Shown here: positions 62,666 through 64,000 of the stretch, piece by piece
How positions within the stretch are numbered: position 1 is the first letter of the stretch
How the letters are laid out: each line of letters starts with the position of its first letter
Assembly (NCBI GenBank): GCA_964568625.1
Contig: CAZMQG010000003.1
Coordinates: 1-64,000, forward strand
Direction of reading: 5' to 3'
DNA length: 64,000 nucleotides
From: JBAZAX01 sp964568625
GTDB lineage: Bacteria; Babelota; Babeliae; Babelales; RVW-14
The notes under the pieces: generated by a model
Told to the model about the DNA's origin: nothing
The model's database searches: none
Seen by the model: only the letters and a program-made list of their open reading frames with translations
Program-made: the position numbers and the translations under genes

Positions 62666-64000
62666 TTAAGCATCTTTATTTGTTAATAACACAATCCAAT
62701 ACTGCCCTTTTTTAAATAAATTAGAGCCCTGCACTTCATCAATTTTCTGTCTTGGTGTAATGAAGTGCAAACTAGCGCACTCATTTAAATAATCAGTAAA
62801 ATCATTTGTTTTTTTGAAATCCCATCCCAAATCTAAAAGTTTTTGCTCAATCAAATCTGCTGTAATTAATTGTGTTGTAAGATCGAATTTTGCAGCCAGC
62901 AGATTTAAAAACAATCCATATATTTGTTCCGGTTTATTTTTATTAACCAAAAGTTCAAACTCTTTTTGAAATTTTGAAAGTGCTGCTTTCTTAGAAAACA
63001 ACTTAAAAGCTTTATTATCACGACAGACAGCAAGAACCCTTCTATATGGACTCAAAATAATAATCCCTGGAAATAGAAGCAAAATAAAATATATCCAAAA
63101 TGGAATTTGCATATTATTTGGATCACTTGACTTGAAGTCTTCTTCAATAAAACCTATGTCTTTAGATATCGGAGATTTTTTCTCCTGATGCTGTTGATCT
63201 AACTGTTGGGCTTCTTGCTGATATGATGGGAATATTGGTTGCTGAACAGTCTCACCTGCAGGCTGTTTTATTGACAACACAATCTCTTCTGTTTTTAATG
63301 TTTTATAAGATTTAGAATTCGTATCAAAATATGTAAAACTTTGTGACGGAATTTTTACATCACCCGCAGATGAAACCTGAATAACATATTCAAATCTCTT
63401 TTTGCCACCGAATGCGCCCAAAGACTCGTCTGCCGTAAAATCGTTTTTGGACTCATAATTTTTTATAAAATCAGGCATCACAAGCTTTGGTGTTGATATT
63501 TGATCAAAATTTCCGGATCCACAAACTTCCAAGGTCAGCTTAATAGCCTCGTTAACCAAAGCCGACTGTTTATCAACAGAGATCGTAAACGTCTTAAACA
63601 TACCAATTCCATCAACACTTCCATCTGTATTAGGCAATGACTTGATATCTAACTTAAGGCTATTACTCTGGGACTGCTTTTGTTGAAGTTGCATTTGACC
63701 AAAAAGACCGCTTAAAAAATCATCCCCAAATATTCCATTTTGGTTCCGTTTAGTTTTAATCTTAACTTGATAAACTGCTGTTGCAGGATTTATTACCTTA
63801 TTTCCTGGCTGCAGTGAAACTAAAGCAAATTTTTGCTCCACAATCTCAATAGGTTTATTATTTCTAAGTTCTTGGTGATTTTGTTGCTGTCCGAAAGGCT
63901 TGAAGGAAAATCCAGGGAAATTCATTTTATCTTTAAGCCTAATACCGTAAATTTGGTCATAAATCATTATTTTTAAAGTTACAATAAACATTTCCCCTTG
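62666..64000 (-). CDS. batD: BatD-like protein (5' end beyond window)
   Basis: At least 444 codons are in the window and the frame stays open to the edge (GAA, GGG, CAA before an internal ATG at 63991), so the real start lies outside. The part seen has BatD features: an Ig-like beta region (KTFTISVDKQSALVNEAI, KRFEYVIQVSSAGDVKIPS), a Gln-rich linker (about residues 285-310 of the visible part), one membrane helix (IPFWIYFILLLFPGIIIL), and a cytoplasmic helical tail. It is directly followed by batE in the same direction, 30 bases apart. BatA/BatB (VWA proteins) are expected beyond the right edge. Confidence 0.82.
   Translation of the reverse strand, partial: QGEMFIVTLKIMIYDQIYGIRLKDKMNFPGFSFKPFGQQQNHQELRNNKPIEIVEQKFALVSLQPGNKVINPATAVYQVKIKTKRNQNGIFGDDFLSGLFGQMQLQQKQSQSNSLKLDIKSLPNTDGSVDGIGMFKTFTISVDKQSALVNEAIKLTLEVCGSGNFDQISTPKLVMPDFIKNYESKNDFTADESLGAFGGKKRFEYVIQVSSAGDVKIPSQSFTYFDTNSKSYKTLKTEEIVLSIKQPAGETVQQPIFPSYQQEAQQLDQQHQEKKSPISKDIGFIEEDFKSSDPNNMQIPFWIYFILLLFPGIIILSPYRRVLAVCRDNKAFKLFSKKAALSKFQKEFELLVNKNKPEQIYGLFLNLLAAKFDLTTQLITADLIEQKLLDLGWDFKKTNDFTDYLNECASLHFITPRQKIDEVQGSNLFKKGQYWIVLLTNKDA

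Overview
The window is AT-rich, densely coded bacterial DNA with a diderm cell plan: many signal peptides and lipoproteins, GlmU, NlpC/P60 wall hydrolases and outer-membrane-like proteins. Two nucleotide (ATP/ADP-type) translocases lie side by side, close to a concentrative nucleoside transporter. Eukaryote-like secreted proteins (cPLA2-type phospholipase, WD40, TMTC-like O-mannosyltransferases) and many locally duplicated secreted proteins of unknown family are also present. Together this suggests a host-dependent bacterium of the Dependentiae (TM6/Babeliae) type. That assignment is inference from gene content; no rRNA is present. Translation fits the standard code. Start codons were moved downstream of the longest open frame wherever a purine-rich ribosome binding site decided it.

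Layout. 1-1357 (-): a long reading frame open to the left edge, encoding a secreted clan-CD-like cysteine peptidase candidate with a poly-serine tail made by a (TAC)19 microsatellite. 1.6-4.0 kb (-): class III ribonucleotide reductase nrdD/nrdG. 5.6-13.1 kb (-): a tight gene train of secreted proteins, recD2, zwf, gnd and a cyclase-family hydrolase. 13.4-17.2 kb (+): part of the F-ATPase (c, two b-type subunits, delta, alpha) plus a lipoprotein, followed by a candidate small RNA on the - strand. 17.6-24.1 kb: a methyltransferase/GT2 fusion, a tandem pair of NlpC/P60 peptidases, and a carbonic anhydrase with a SulP transporter. 24.2-30 kb: sbcD, glmU, tRNA-Ser(CGA), the cPLA2-like phospholipase and a membrane protein. 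30.3-37.5 kb: two small exported proteins, two nucleotide translocases, atpD-atpC and a NupC-type transporter. 37.7-40.1 kb: three tandem copies of one secreted family. 40.2-49.4 kb: prfA; an operon of two TMTC-like proteins, phosphoglucose/phosphomannose isomerase and rpmE; a site-2 protease; tyrS. 49.4-59.4 kb: secreted proteins including WD40, an MsbA-like exporter, a paralogous secreted pair, topA and a 726-residue secreted protein. 59.4-64 kb (-): sufC, three glycine-zipper lipoproteins and batE-batD, with batD running off the right edge.

How the genes work together. The cell appears able to import host nucleotides and nucleosides, and also keeps an F-ATPase whose c subunit carries the complete Na+-binding signature. 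Glucose-6-phosphate feeds an oxidative pentose phosphate branch (zwf, gnd). The isomerase could link fructose-6-P to mannose-6-P beside two candidate protein O-mannosyltransferases. The F-ATPase is split into two loci here, and subunits a and gamma are not in the window. Repeated local duplication of exported proteins is the strongest large-scale pattern.
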